Assembly: GCA_020723665.1 (NCBI GenBank)
Contig: DYIL01000005.1
Span: forward strand, 62,001 to 126,000
DNA: 64,000 nucleotides
From: Methyloversatilis universalis
GTDB taxonomy: Bacteria > Pseudomonadota > Gammaproteobacteria > Methylococcales > Methylococcaceae
Reading direction: 5' to 3'
Shown here: positions 30,179-37,686 of the stretch, piece after piece
Layout: every line of letters starts with the position of its first letter
Numbering within the stretch: the stretch's first letter is position 1
Program-made: the position numbers and the translations under genes
The notes under the pieces: generated by a model
The model's input: the letters and a program-made list of their open reading frames with translations, nothing else
The model's database searches: none
What the model was told of the DNA's origin: nothing

Positions 30179-30858
30179 GCAAGCTCCTGGACGGAGACGG
30201 GGCCGGGTTCATCGCCGCCGTCAATCCGGAAAAGATCATGCGCGCTGGCGACGACGTCCGGCTCCTCGAGGCCTTGAACTGCGCGAAGCTGCTCATTCCG
30301 GACGGTATCGGCGTGGTCTGGGCGGCGCGCTGGCTCGGCCTGGGGCGTCTCAGCCGGGTGGCGGGCGCCGATCTGATGCCCGCGATCTGCGAAATCGGTG
30401 CGGCTCAGGGCAGAAAAGTCTATCTGTTCGGGGCGAGCCCGGACGTGAACGGAAAAGTGGCTCGCATTCTTCCCGAGCGCTATCCGGGGCTTCGTATCGT
30501 CGGACGCCAGCATGGCTATGTGCGCGAACCCGATATGGCCAAACTCGTGGCCGACATCAATGCCTCGCAGGCCGAAATCCTGTTCGTCGCTTTGGGAAGC
30601 CCCCGGCAGGAACTTTGGATGAGGCGGTACGTGCCCGAGCTTACGGTGAAAGTCTGCCAGGGCGTGGGCGGCAGCTTCGATGTGATCGCCGGAAAGGTTC
30701 GGCGCGCGCCGCCGTTGTTCCAGCGCATGCATCTCGAGTGGTTTTACCGCCTGGCGCAGGAACCTCGAAGACTTTCCCGCCAAGCCGAGTTGCCCAAGTT
30801 CGCGTGGCGCGTGGTACGCGCGAAACCGACGAATCGAGCCGGCACGGCGCTGCACTGA
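30103..30858 (+). CDS. WecG/TagA/CpsF-family glycosyltransferase
   Basis: This 251-residue GT26 enzyme transfers a sugar, in WecG/TagA typically N-acetylmannosamine or its uronate, to the lipid-linked first GlcNAc. Recognisable segments are VNPEKIMRA (Asn/Asp acceptor site), LLIPDGIGVVWAAR, LFGASPDV, LFVALGSPRQELWM and the GVGGSFDVIAGKVRRAP motif. A strong ribosome-binding site (GGAAGGAAGG) precedes the ATG even though it lies inside the heparinase frame. Together with wecB at the start of the cluster it suggests a ManNAc-type second sugar. Confidence 0.88.
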   Translation: MDNPRIEIFGVPVDAVDFPRALETVGKLLDGDGAGFIAAVNPEKIMRAGDDVRLLEALNCAKLLIPDGIGVVWAARWLGLGRLSRVAGADLMPAICEIGAAQGRKVYLFGASPDVNGKVARILPERYPGLRIVGRQHGYVREPDMAKLVADINASQAEILFVALGSPRQELWMRRYVPELTVKVCQGVGGSFDVIAGKVRRAPPLFQRMHLEWFYRLAQEPRRLSRQAELPKFAWRVVRAKPTNRAGTALH

Positions 30859-30881
30859 CGCGGCGGCGTACAGGACCGAAC

Positions 30882-32471
30882 ATGGTTCGAAATGCGGCGA
30901 GGGAAGCCCGATCAGCCTCCAGCCGGCGGGCGCCTGGCCGGTTTTGGCTGAAGTTCGCCGTGCTCGGCATACTGACCCTGGTGATCTTTTTCGACGCTTT
31001 GGCCTACACCGTGGAGATTTGGCTGAGCAGCGAAGAATACAGCCACGGCATCCTCGTTCCCTTCGTCACGGCATTCCTCATCTGGCAAAAAAAGAACGAT
31101 CTCGCGGCCGCGAACTGGATTGGCTACCGGCCCGGCTTGTGGCTGGTCGCTTTAGGATTGGCGTTTTTCTTTCTCGGCGAACTCAGCGCGCTGTTCATCA
31201 TCGAGCAGTATGCCTTTGTGGTCGTGCTGTTCGGTGCGGTTCTCGCCGTTCTGGGACCCGAGGTATTCAACGTGATCCGGGTTCCGCTGTTCTTCCTGTT
31301 CTTTGCGATTCCGCTGCCGAATTTCATTTATCAGGGCTTGTCCTCGAAGCTACAGCTCCTGTCATCGCGGCTCGGAGTCGGCTTGATTCGACTCTGCGAC
31401 ATCAGCGTGTACCTCGAAGGAAACGTGATCGACCTCGGGACTTACAAGCTGCAGGTCGTGGAAGCGTGCAGCGGGCTTCGATACCTGTTTCCGCTCATGG
31501 GTCTCTCGTTCATTTGCGCTTATTTGTTCAAGGCGGCGTTCTGGAAACGCGCGGTCGTCTTTCTATCGAGCGTGCCCATCACGGTGCTGATGAACGGCCT
31601 GCGCGTGGGACTCATCGGGGTGCTCGTCGAGTATCGGGGACGCTCGATGGCCGAGGGCTTTTTGCACGATTTCGAGGGTTGGGCCATTTTCATGGCTTGC
31701 ACCGCCATCCTGATCGCGGAGATCGGCTTGCTGGCGCGGATCGGCGGAGATCGGCGGCCGCTTCGGGAGGTGTTCGGCGTCGTGTTTCCGGGACCGCCGG
31801 CGGGAGCGCCGCTCCGGGAGGCGAGAACGCCGCGGGAATTCTGGGCGGTCGGGATCATGCTGGGGCTCGCGGCCGGTTTGTCGCTGTCCGTGCAGCAGCG
31901 GGAGGAGTCGATTCCGCCCCGCGTGCCGTTCGCCGAGTTTCCGATGACGATGGACGCCTGGCGGGGGCGTCGCGTGACCATGGAACCGCACTACGTCGAC
32001 GCACTGAAATTCGACGATTACATCCTGGCCGATTTCCGCAAAGGCGACGCGCCGCCGGTCAATCTTTACACAGCCTATTACGCTTCCCAGCGCAAGGGGG
32101 AATCGGTGCACTCGCCGCGCTCCTGCATACCGGGCGGTGGATGGGAGATCAAATCCCTGGAAACGGTATCGGTGTCGAATATCCGGCTGTACGGCGACGA
32201 GCTCAGGGTCAATCGAGTTCTGATCCAGAAAGGCGATGAGAGGCAATTGGTTTACTACTGGTTTCAACAACGCGGCAGGACCATGACCGACGAGTATCTC
32301 GCCAAGTGGTATCTGTTCTGGGACGCGCTGACGCGGAACCGCAGCGACGGCGCTCTGGTGCGTCTTACCACCCGGGCGCCGGAGGGCGAGAGCCCGGCGG
32401 AGACGGAAGCACGTCTAGTCGGTTTTCTCGCCTCGCTGGTACCGCGGCTGGACCGGCATATCGCCAAATAG
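30882..32471 (+). CDS. xrtD: Exosortase fused to EpsI domain (XrtD-type)
   Basis: This 529-residue integral membrane protein starts at the ATG at 30882; the same frame is open far upstream, but only as a shadow of the heparinase and wecG genes. The N-terminal eight-helix exosortase domain has the catalytic cysteine in VEACSGLRYLF (C196), the arginine in MNGLRVG (R241) and the histidine in FLHDFEGW (H262). From about residue 315 an EpsI/DUF3485 domain follows (SIPPRVPFAEFPMTMDAW, HSPRSCIPGGGW). Fusion of the two domains is typical of XrtD, which cleaves and anchors proteins with VPLPA-CTERM tails. No tail-bearing substrate gene lies in the window. Confidence 0.85.
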   Translation: MVRNAAREARSASSRRAPGRFWLKFAVLGILTLVIFFDALAYTVEIWLSSEEYSHGILVPFVTAFLIWQKKNDLAAANWIGYRPGLWLVALGLAFFFLGELSALFIIEQYAFVVVLFGAVLAVLGPEVFNVIRVPLFFLFFAIPLPNFIYQGLSSKLQLLSSRLGVGLIRLCDISVYLEGNVIDLGTYKLQVVEACSGLRYLFPLMGLSFICAYLFKAAFWKRAVVFLSSVPITVLMNGLRVGLIGVLVEYRGRSMAEGFLHDFEGWAIFMACTAILIAEIGLLARIGGDRRPLREVFGVVFPGPPAGAPLREARTPREFWAVGIMLGLAAGLSLSVQQREESIPPRVPFAEFPMTMDAWRGRRVTMEPHYVDALKFDDYILADFRKGDAPPVNLYTAYYASQRKGESVHSPRSCIPGGGWEIKSLETVSVSNIRLYGDELRVNRVLIQKGDERQLVYYWFQQRGRTMTDEYLAKWYLFWDALTRNRSDGALVRLTTRAPEGESPAETEARLVGFLASLVPRLDRHIAK

Positions 32472-32500
32472 GGCTCGGGAGCGATGCGGATCGCAGGTTT

Positions 32501-34126
32501 ATGGTTCATTTCGTCGTCTTTCTCACCGCTTTGTTCGTCGCGATGGTACTGGTCGCGGTGCTCATGCGGCTGGCGCCCCGTTTGGGCTTCGTGGACCTGC
32601 CGGACGGGCGCAAGATTCACCGCGCGGCGGTCCCCCGGATCGGCGGCATTGGCATGATCATCGGCGCCGTCGTCTCGGCATTGGCCTGGATCGACTTGAG
32701 CCGAAACAGCGAGATCTTTCTGTATGGCGTCGGCGTGATCGCCGCCTTCGGCCTGTGGGACGATCGCGTCGATCTCGATTACCGCATCAAGTTCGCCGGG
32801 CAGTTATTGGCGATCGCCGTAGTGGTCGGTTTCGGCGGCGTCGCGGTGGAACGTCTGCCCGGATTCGAGAACGGCGAAGTTCCATGGCTCGTTTCCTATC
32901 CTCTGACCGTTTTTTTTCTGCTCGGAACGACCAACGCCACCAATCTGGCGGACGGGTTGGACGGCCTCGCCGCCGGCCTGAGCCTTCTCAGCCTCGCCTG
33001 TATCGCGTTTCTGGCCGATCTGGCGGAAGGCGATGAATTGGTTTTCATCAACCTCGCGATTATCGGCGCGACGCTCGGTTTTCTCCGCTACAACACCCAT
33101 CCGGCCATGGTTTTCATGGGCGATACCGGCAGCCAGTTCCTCGGCTTCAGCCTGGGCGTGCTGGCGCTGATGCTGACCGAGCATGTGAACACGGCGGTGG
33201 CGCCGGGACTCGCTTTGCCGATCTTGGGACTACCCATCATCGACGCCTTGATGGTCATAGGGCAACGGATAGCCGAAGGACGATCCCCGTTTAAAGCCGA
33301 CAGGAATCATTTTCATCACAAGCTGCTGGCCTTGGGATTCGATCAATACGAGGCGGTACTGACCATATACGCCATTCAGTCGCTCTTCGTGACATCCGCT
33401 TATCTGCTCCGATACGAGTCGCACTGGCTGATCGCGGCGCTTTATCTCGGTCTGAGCGCCATGATCGTGCTGTCTTACCCGCTCGCCCGGAGCTTCGATT
33501 GGCGGTTGCACGGCGGCATGCGTTCCGGCAGCACCTCGCCTGTGACGGGCTTTCTTAAGTCTGTGCGCGACCGGGCAAGGTTGGACGAAACCCCGAATCG
33601 GGTGTTGAGTTTGCTCATTACCGGATTTCTGATCATGGGTGCCGTGGCGGCCAAGGAACTGACTCCCGATATCAGTTACTTTGTAGCCGCCAGTTTGGCG
33701 ATCTGGCTGGTTTTCCGTTTATTTGGACCGGCGGCGGTCAAATGGATAGAGCGGTTTGTGATTTACGCCAGTGTCATCCTGGTAATTTATTCAATCGAAC
33801 TGTCCGGCATTACGGAGCGACACTCATGGCACGCCGGGCTGAAATACTTCTTCATGATTTTGGCAGCTGTCACCGCCGTGGGTATGCGTTTCGCGGGATC
33901 TTATTATTTTTCCCTCACCCCGTCCGATTTTCTGGTCATATTCATCCTGCTGGCTGCGGCCAACCTGGCGGTTTTCGACGAGGTGAACTACGCCAAGCTG
34001 GCGATTCAGTCGGCGGTAGTGTTTTACAGCGTGGAGTTCGTCTTGAGGCGGCGTAGCGCCGCCAGTCTGACCATATCGATTGGGGCCATGGCAGCCTTCG
34101 TGATCGTCGGGGTCAAGGCGCTTTAG
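32501..34126 (+). CDS. WecA/MraY-family GlcNAc-1-phosphate transferase with C-terminal membrane extension
   Basis: From the ATG at 32501 this is a 541-residue membrane protein. The first 340 residues are a standard WecA-type enzyme that loads sugar-1-phosphate onto undecaprenyl phosphate. Motifs visible are GLWDD (Mg-binding aspartates), NATNLADGLDGLAAG, FMGDTGSQFLG and the cytoplasmic HxHH-type motif DRNHFHHKLL. About 200 residues of further membrane helices follow (from ETPNRVLSLLITGF), which ordinary WecA lacks. It ends the polysaccharide cluster and would start lipid-linked repeat-unit synthesis. Confidence 0.85.
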   Translation: MVHFVVFLTALFVAMVLVAVLMRLAPRLGFVDLPDGRKIHRAAVPRIGGIGMIIGAVVSALAWIDLSRNSEIFLYGVGVIAAFGLWDDRVDLDYRIKFAGQLLAIAVVVGFGGVAVERLPGFENGEVPWLVSYPLTVFFLLGTTNATNLADGLDGLAAGLSLLSLACIAFLADLAEGDELVFINLAIIGATLGFLRYNTHPAMVFMGDTGSQFLGFSLGVLALMLTEHVNTAVAPGLALPILGLPIIDALMVIGQRIAEGRSPFKADRNHFHHKLLALGFDQYEAVLTIYAIQSLFVTSAYLLRYESHWLIAALYLGLSAMIVLSYPLARSFDWRLHGGMRSGSTSPVTGFLKSVRDRARLDETPNRVLSLLITGFLIMGAVAAKELTPDISYFVAASLAIWLVFRLFGPAAVKWIERFVIYASVILVIYSIELSGITERHSWHAGLKYFFMILAAVTAVGMRFAGSYYFSLTPSDFLVIFILLAAANLAVFDEVNYAKLAIQSAVVFYSVEFVLRRRSAASLTISIGAMAAFVIVGVKAL

Positions 34127-34180
34127 AGCATTTTTGTCTCCCGCTCGCGGGCTATAGCCGGATGAATCATCGGGAAGCAG

Positions 34181-34200
34181 GTCGGCAATTCTTTGCCGAC
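34181..34200. terminator. Bidirectional hairpin between convergent genes
   Basis: GTCGGCAA-TTCT-TTGCCGAC is a perfect 8-bp stem with a tetraloop between the convergent wecA-like and dgkA genes. It lacks a long T-tract, so terminator function is inferred from position. Confidence 0.4.
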
Positions 34201-34220
34201 GCATGGATCTCGTGTCGCAA

Positions 34221-34592
34221 TCAGCCGAATTTCGGCAGCAGCACGAGCAGCCAGATGATTCCGGCCAAGGTCAAGGCCAGGAAAACCGCCGCAGAACCCA
34301 CGTCCTTCGCCCGGCCGGACAGCTCGTGGTGCTCGAAGCTGATCCGGTCGACCACGATTTCGATGCCGGTATTGAGCAGCTCGATGATCAGGACCAGCAG
34401 AATGCTTCCCACCAGCAACGCCTTTTCGAAACCGGTTTGCCCGAGCCAGAACCCCAAAGGACCGGTCACCGCGAGCAGATAAATTTCCTGACGGAAAGCT
34501 TCCTCGCTCAGCCAAACGGCCTTGAAGCCCTTCATGGAGTTGAAAAAAGCCGCGCGAATACGTGCCCACCCCGTGAGATTCTGACCTGCCAT
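34221..34592 (-). CDS. dgkA: Diacylglycerol kinase
   Basis: This 123-residue inner-membrane enzyme phosphorylates diacylglycerol to phosphatidic acid, recycling the lipid released by membrane-derived glucan or lipid-modifying reactions. It has three transmembrane helices, the N-terminal amphipathic helix (FNSMKGFKAVWLSEEAFRQE), and the conserved ELLNTGIEIVVDRIS and RAKDVGSAAV segments that form the active site. It is followed on the same strand by no gene, and preceded by a MurG-like transferase only 9 bp away. Confidence 0.95.
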   Translation of the reverse strand: MAGQNLTGWARIRAAFFNSMKGFKAVWLSEEAFRQEIYLLAVTGPLGFWLGQTGFEKALLVGSILLVLIIELLNTGIEIVVDRISFEHHELSGRAKDVGSAAVFLALTLAGIIWLLVLLPKFG

Positions 34593-34601
34593 AACTCGGT
34601 A

Positions 34602-35645
34602 TTACGCTTCGATTCGATGAACCTGGCCCCAGATACCATCCACCCAGGATTTGTCTACCCGCAAATCACCTTGCATCAGCCAGTCGACGACGGCTTGGGC
34701 CACATCGGGGTAGGCGACCCGCGCGGCGCGGCTCTGTTGTAGCCAGGCCTCCACGGTGGGGCCGTCCAGGCTTTGCATCACTTGGCCGAGTTGCAAGACT
34801 TCGAGAGCCAGCGCATTGGAGAGCTGCTCCATCTGACCGTGCAGCGGCTTGACCAGGAGCTTCTTGCCGAGATGGAGCGCTTCGCTGGTCAGTTCGAAGC
34901 CCGAGTTGCAGATCACGCCGGCGGCCTCGGCGAAGTCGTGCTGAAATCCCTTGCGGGAAAGCTGTTTGACGTGGACGTGCTCGGGTCTCGGATGGTGTTC
35001 GTCCAGCATGGTCGAACTGTAGACGTGAAACTGAAAATGGCGGAACGGTTTCAGCAATTGGACGACTTGTCGGACGTCTTCGAATGGCAGGTAGACGACG
35101 ATTTTGTTCGGCTGGACTGTCGCCGGTTCGATATCGGTCTCGATGATGGGCGGTAGGATGGGGTGATGGAAATGATGCCAATGCACGCCCAGGCCTACCG
35201 TGACCGGCGCGAAATACTTGAGCACCAGGCTTCCCATGAAATCGGCTTTCGCCTTGGGAATATCGTAACCGAAGGCATACTGATGGCCGATGCCGACCGT
35301 TTTGACGCCCTGCAGCCGTGCAGCCCAGGCGGTAACCGGTTCGAAATCGCTGATGACGACGTCGTACTGGCTCAAGTCCAGGGTTTTGACGTCACGGACG
35401 AAGGCTGCGAGATTGTTGCGAAAGGCGGTCTTGATATACCGCACGTGGCCGGCTTTGGTTTCGAAGGTGAGGCCGGTGCGCCATTGGTAGTCGCCGAAGA
35501 CATCCATTTCGAACAATTTTTCCCAAGGGCGGCCGGAGAACAGATAGGTGACCTCGGCTCCGGCTTGCTTGAGCTTGGGCGCGATCGCTCGAGCCCGGGT
35601 GATGTGACCGTTGCCGGTAGCCTGAACCCCATAAAACACTTTCAC
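34602..35645 (-). CDS. MurG-like glycosyltransferase (MJ1255/VC2487 type)
   Basis: The GTG at 35645 gives a 347-residue protein beginning MKVFYGVQATGNGHITRARAIAP, which matches the family N-terminus; the long frame upstream of this is a shadow of the PAP2 gene. The G-rich loop GNGHITRA and the C-terminal NSGFELTSEALHLGKKLLVKP (nucleotide-sugar site) are characteristic of this uncharacterised GT-B family. The start overlaps the PAP2 stop (GTGA), so the two are translationally coupled. The substrate is unknown; the pairing with a lipid phosphatase and DgkA suggests glycolipid metabolism. Confidence 0.8.
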   Translation of the reverse strand: MKVFYGVQATGNGHITRARAIAPKLKQAGAEVTYLFSGRPWEKLFEMDVFGDYQWRTGLTFETKAGHVRYIKTAFRNNLAAFVRDVKTLDLSQYDVVISDFEPVTAWAARLQGVKTVGIGHQYAFGYDIPKAKADFMGSLVLKYFAPVTVGLGVHWHHFHHPILPPIIETDIEPATVQPNKIVVYLPFEDVRQVVQLLKPFRHFQFHVYSSTMLDEHHPRPEHVHVKQLSRKGFQHDFAEAAGVICNSGFELTSEALHLGKKLLVKPLHGQMEQLSNALALEVLQLGQVMQSLDGPTVEAWLQQSRAARVAYPDVAQAVVDWLMQGDLRVDKSWVDGIWGQVHRIEA

Positions 35646-36166
35646 GTCAGTTGAATCTCCAAACTCAGAAGGGCCAAAAGGGTTCCCATCAGCGCGCCGA
35701 TCAGCGTGTCGGTGGGAAAGTGAACGCCGAGCACCACCCGCGCCATACCGATCGATACCGCCCAAATTACGAGCGCGGGTGTCAGGGCCGGGTGAAAGAA
35801 ACTCAGGAGCGTGGCCACCAGAAACGCCGCGGAGGTATGTCCGGACGGGAAGCTGAAACGGTCGGAAGGAATGATGAAGCTCGGAATGTTCAGCGCGGTC
35901 TGGGGGCGGTCGCGCCTGCATAAATTCTTGAGGATGAAATAGAGCGGGCGCTCCAGCGCGAAACCCACCAGCAGGCAGCTCAGCAGTGCCGATTCCTCGG
36001 GCTGTCCGGACCAGGCCAGCGCCAGGCCGAGGACGAGGTACAGGTACCCGTCTCCGGTCTTCGAGATGTATCGCGCACCCCGAACCAACACGCGTTGCGA
36101 TTTCCGTTGCGACACCCAAAGAAACAGATTGACGTCGTAGGCTTGAATCGTCTGCATGAATTTCAT
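35642..36166 (-). CDS. PAP2-family membrane phosphatase
   Basis: This 174-residue membrane protein has the three-part acid-phosphatase signature: KNLCRRDRP (motif 1), PSGHTSAAF (motif 2, with the catalytic histidine) and MARVVLGVHFPTD (motif 3). Family members remove phosphate from lipid phosphates such as phosphatidate or undecaprenyl pyrophosphate. It is the first gene of the PAP2-GT-dgkA group, which would link undecaprenyl or diacylglycerol phosphate turnover to glycosyl transfer. Confidence 0.88.
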   Translation of the reverse strand: MKFMQTIQAYDVNLFLWVSQRKSQRVLVRGARYISKTGDGYLYLVLGLALAWSGQPEESALLSCLLVGFALERPLYFILKNLCRRDRPQTALNIPSFIIPSDRFSFPSGHTSAAFLVATLLSFFHPALTPALVIWAVSIGMARVVLGVHFPTDTLIGALMGTLLALLSLEIQLT

Positions 36167-36292
36167 GGCACGTTACTCCCTCGAGATTACGCGCCTACTT
36201 TAGCCATCACAGATGACAATCCGGTGACGGAAAGATGAATAATCCTAGAAACGGCTGTCGGACGTGCGCGAGTGTGCGGCAGGCGGGGCGGC

Positions 36293-36390
36293 CGGCAAGC
36301 CTGTCCTGAGCCTGGTCGAAGGGCCTGTCCAGAGCCTGTCGAAGGGTTTCTTAAGCCTATTGGGATAGGCTCTTGATCAGAGCTTTCGTA
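36293..36390. repeat. Remnant of a family A end with a truncated family B copy (B3)
   Basis: Two copies of the CCTGTCC...GTCGAAGGG core are followed by TTAAGCCTATTGGGATAGGC (right half of family B) and then TTGATCAGAGCTTTC, which matches the right terminus of family A. The same order, B followed by an A end, is seen intact at 42400-42590. Confidence 0.65.
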
Positions 36391-36780
36391 AAGCGCATCG
36401 TTCGCGATTGCAGCGGTTCATGCCGTGGATCAGTTCGCCGGGAACCGAATGAGACAAACGAAGTTGGCCCTGCGGCCAAAGCTGGGGGTGGTTTTGCTCA
36501 ACTGAGACGTGCGACGCACGGCGCGAAGACGGGATCAGGGGCAGACGAGTGAATAGACCTATCCCCGCGGAGAGAGCGTAGTGGCGGCATTCTCCGTCTA
36601 TTCCCTTGGCCTTTTCATGGGAATAGACTATGTTTTTCTGCTTGTGGCGGTAACCGAGCGTCGCTTCATCCTAGACGAGGAGCGGAACGCCCTAGGGCAA
36701 CATGAGACAGGCGAGGGCCGGGAAGCGAGGACCGGCCAACGTGTGGGCAAACGTTCGGAGGCGCGGGACGAACAAGCATG

Positions 36781-36854
36781 AGGTAAGGCGCGACAAAAGC
36801 CTATTCTTCGTCGGCGGCATCACTGGGGTAAGGATGGCGTTTGAGTTCGGTCAT
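36781..36854 (-). pseudogene. IS5-family transposase N-terminal remnant with internal stop
   Basis: Read from ATG 36854, this gives MTELKRHPYPSDAADEE, a TAG stop, then AFVAPYL. It aligns with the better-preserved fragment at 39986-40189 (YPSDVSDSEWTFVVPYL), where the stop position is tryptophan, so a TGG to TAG change is likely. The GTTATAAACTTT sequence upstream also resembles the other fragment's upstream sequence. Only the start of the gene remains. Confidence 0.72.
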
Positions 36855-36921
36855 ACCGACTCATGACCGCTCTCCTGAAAGTTTATAACAAGCCTTAGAA
36901 AAACAAGAAAGGAGCCGGACG

Positions 36922-37686
36922 ATGCGCAACATCGAACTCTATCGGGACGACCAGCACCTGTGCATACTGCTCAATGAGAGCGAGGAGTTGGAAGAAGGCG
37001 GGATCCATTCCAACCAGTATCTGATTCTGCACCAAGGAAATGGAATCCTGCTTGATCCTGGGGGGTTCGGTGTGATGCCCGACGTGCTCGACGGTTTGCT
37101 GGAGTACTGCGAGCCTAAGGACATTAGAACCATTTTCCTGTCACACCAGGATCCGGATATCGTCGGGGGGCTTGCGTCCTGGCTAGAACTCACTCCGGCC
37201 GAGGTGTTCATTTCCCGGCTCTGGATCCGTTTCATCCCGCACTACGGTCTGCCTAGTTCCGGTCGACTCCACGGCATCGAAGATACCGGGGGCGCCATTC
37301 TGTTGGAAGACGGTGCCTCACTCGAGATCCTGCCGGCGCATTTCCTACACTCTGAAGGCAATTTTCAGCTCTATGACCCGGTAAGCCGGATCCTCTTTTC
37401 CGGAGACTTAGGCGCCTCCGAGATCAGCGGGCGGGAGCTTTCGCCATTCGTCGACGATTTCGCGACGCACATTTCGAATATCGAAGGGTTCCACCGCCGC
37501 TACATGGCCAGTCAACGGGCCATCGCCGCCTGGCTCGCGACCTTGGGAGATCGGCCTATCGACCTCATCGCTCCCCAGCATGGTCCCATCTACCGCGGCC
37601 AAGCGGCGCTTGATCTCCTCGCTTGGCTTGAAAACTTACACTGTGGTGTCGACTTACTCCAACCCGGCGGAATGTTTGTACGATGA
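36922..37686 (+). CDS. ODP-type di-iron metallo-beta-lactamase-fold protein (putative O2/redox sensor)
   Basis: This 254-residue soluble protein has the beta-lactamase fold of flavodiiron proteins but no flavodoxin domain. The metal ligands can be placed: the first motif is H75-Q-D77-P-D79-I rather than HxExDH, followed by H143 (FLHSEGN), D162 (LFSGDLG) and H220 (APQHGP). Replacement of the fourth histidine and presence of the HQDPD motif are the marks of the oxygen-binding di-iron (ODP) family, whose characterised member in Treponema senses O2/iron for chemotaxis. There is no signal peptide. The stop overlaps the start of the GGDEF/EAL gene (ATGA), so the two are translated together. An iron-redox sensing role is inferred. 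Confidence 0.78.
   Translation: MRNIELYRDDQHLCILLNESEELEEGGIHSNQYLILHQGNGILLDPGGFGVMPDVLDGLLEYCEPKDIRTIFLSHQDPDIVGGLASWLELTPAEVFISRLWIRFIPHYGLPSSGRLHGIEDTGGAILLEDGASLEILPAHFLHSEGNFQLYDPVSRILFSGDLGASEISGRELSPFVDDFATHISNIEGFHRRYMASQRAIAAWLATLGDRPIDLIAPQHGPIYRGQAALDLLAWLENLHCGVDLLQPGGMFVR

Larger units (their letters stand above)
36167..36921. other. Intergenic region with nested repeat debris and no supported gene
   Basis: This 755-bp region holds, in order: a nested A/B element remnant (36293-36390), a possible stem formed by GAATAGAC (36551-36558) and GTCTATTC (36596-36603) with a further direct GAATAGAC at 36621, and an IS5-type transposase remnant on the minus strand. A 66-codon open frame at 36581-36781 has no family-like features. 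Confidence 0.6.

Noticed and set aside
29604-30881. N-terminal extension of the exosortase frame by 426 codons
   Set aside because: The extension lies across the heparinase and wecG genes in another frame and has an arginine-rich, non-protein-like composition; exosortase homology begins just after ATG 30882.
36581-36781. 66-codon plus-strand frame upstream of the ODP-like gene
   Set aside because: No family-like features, and it lies among degraded repeats.
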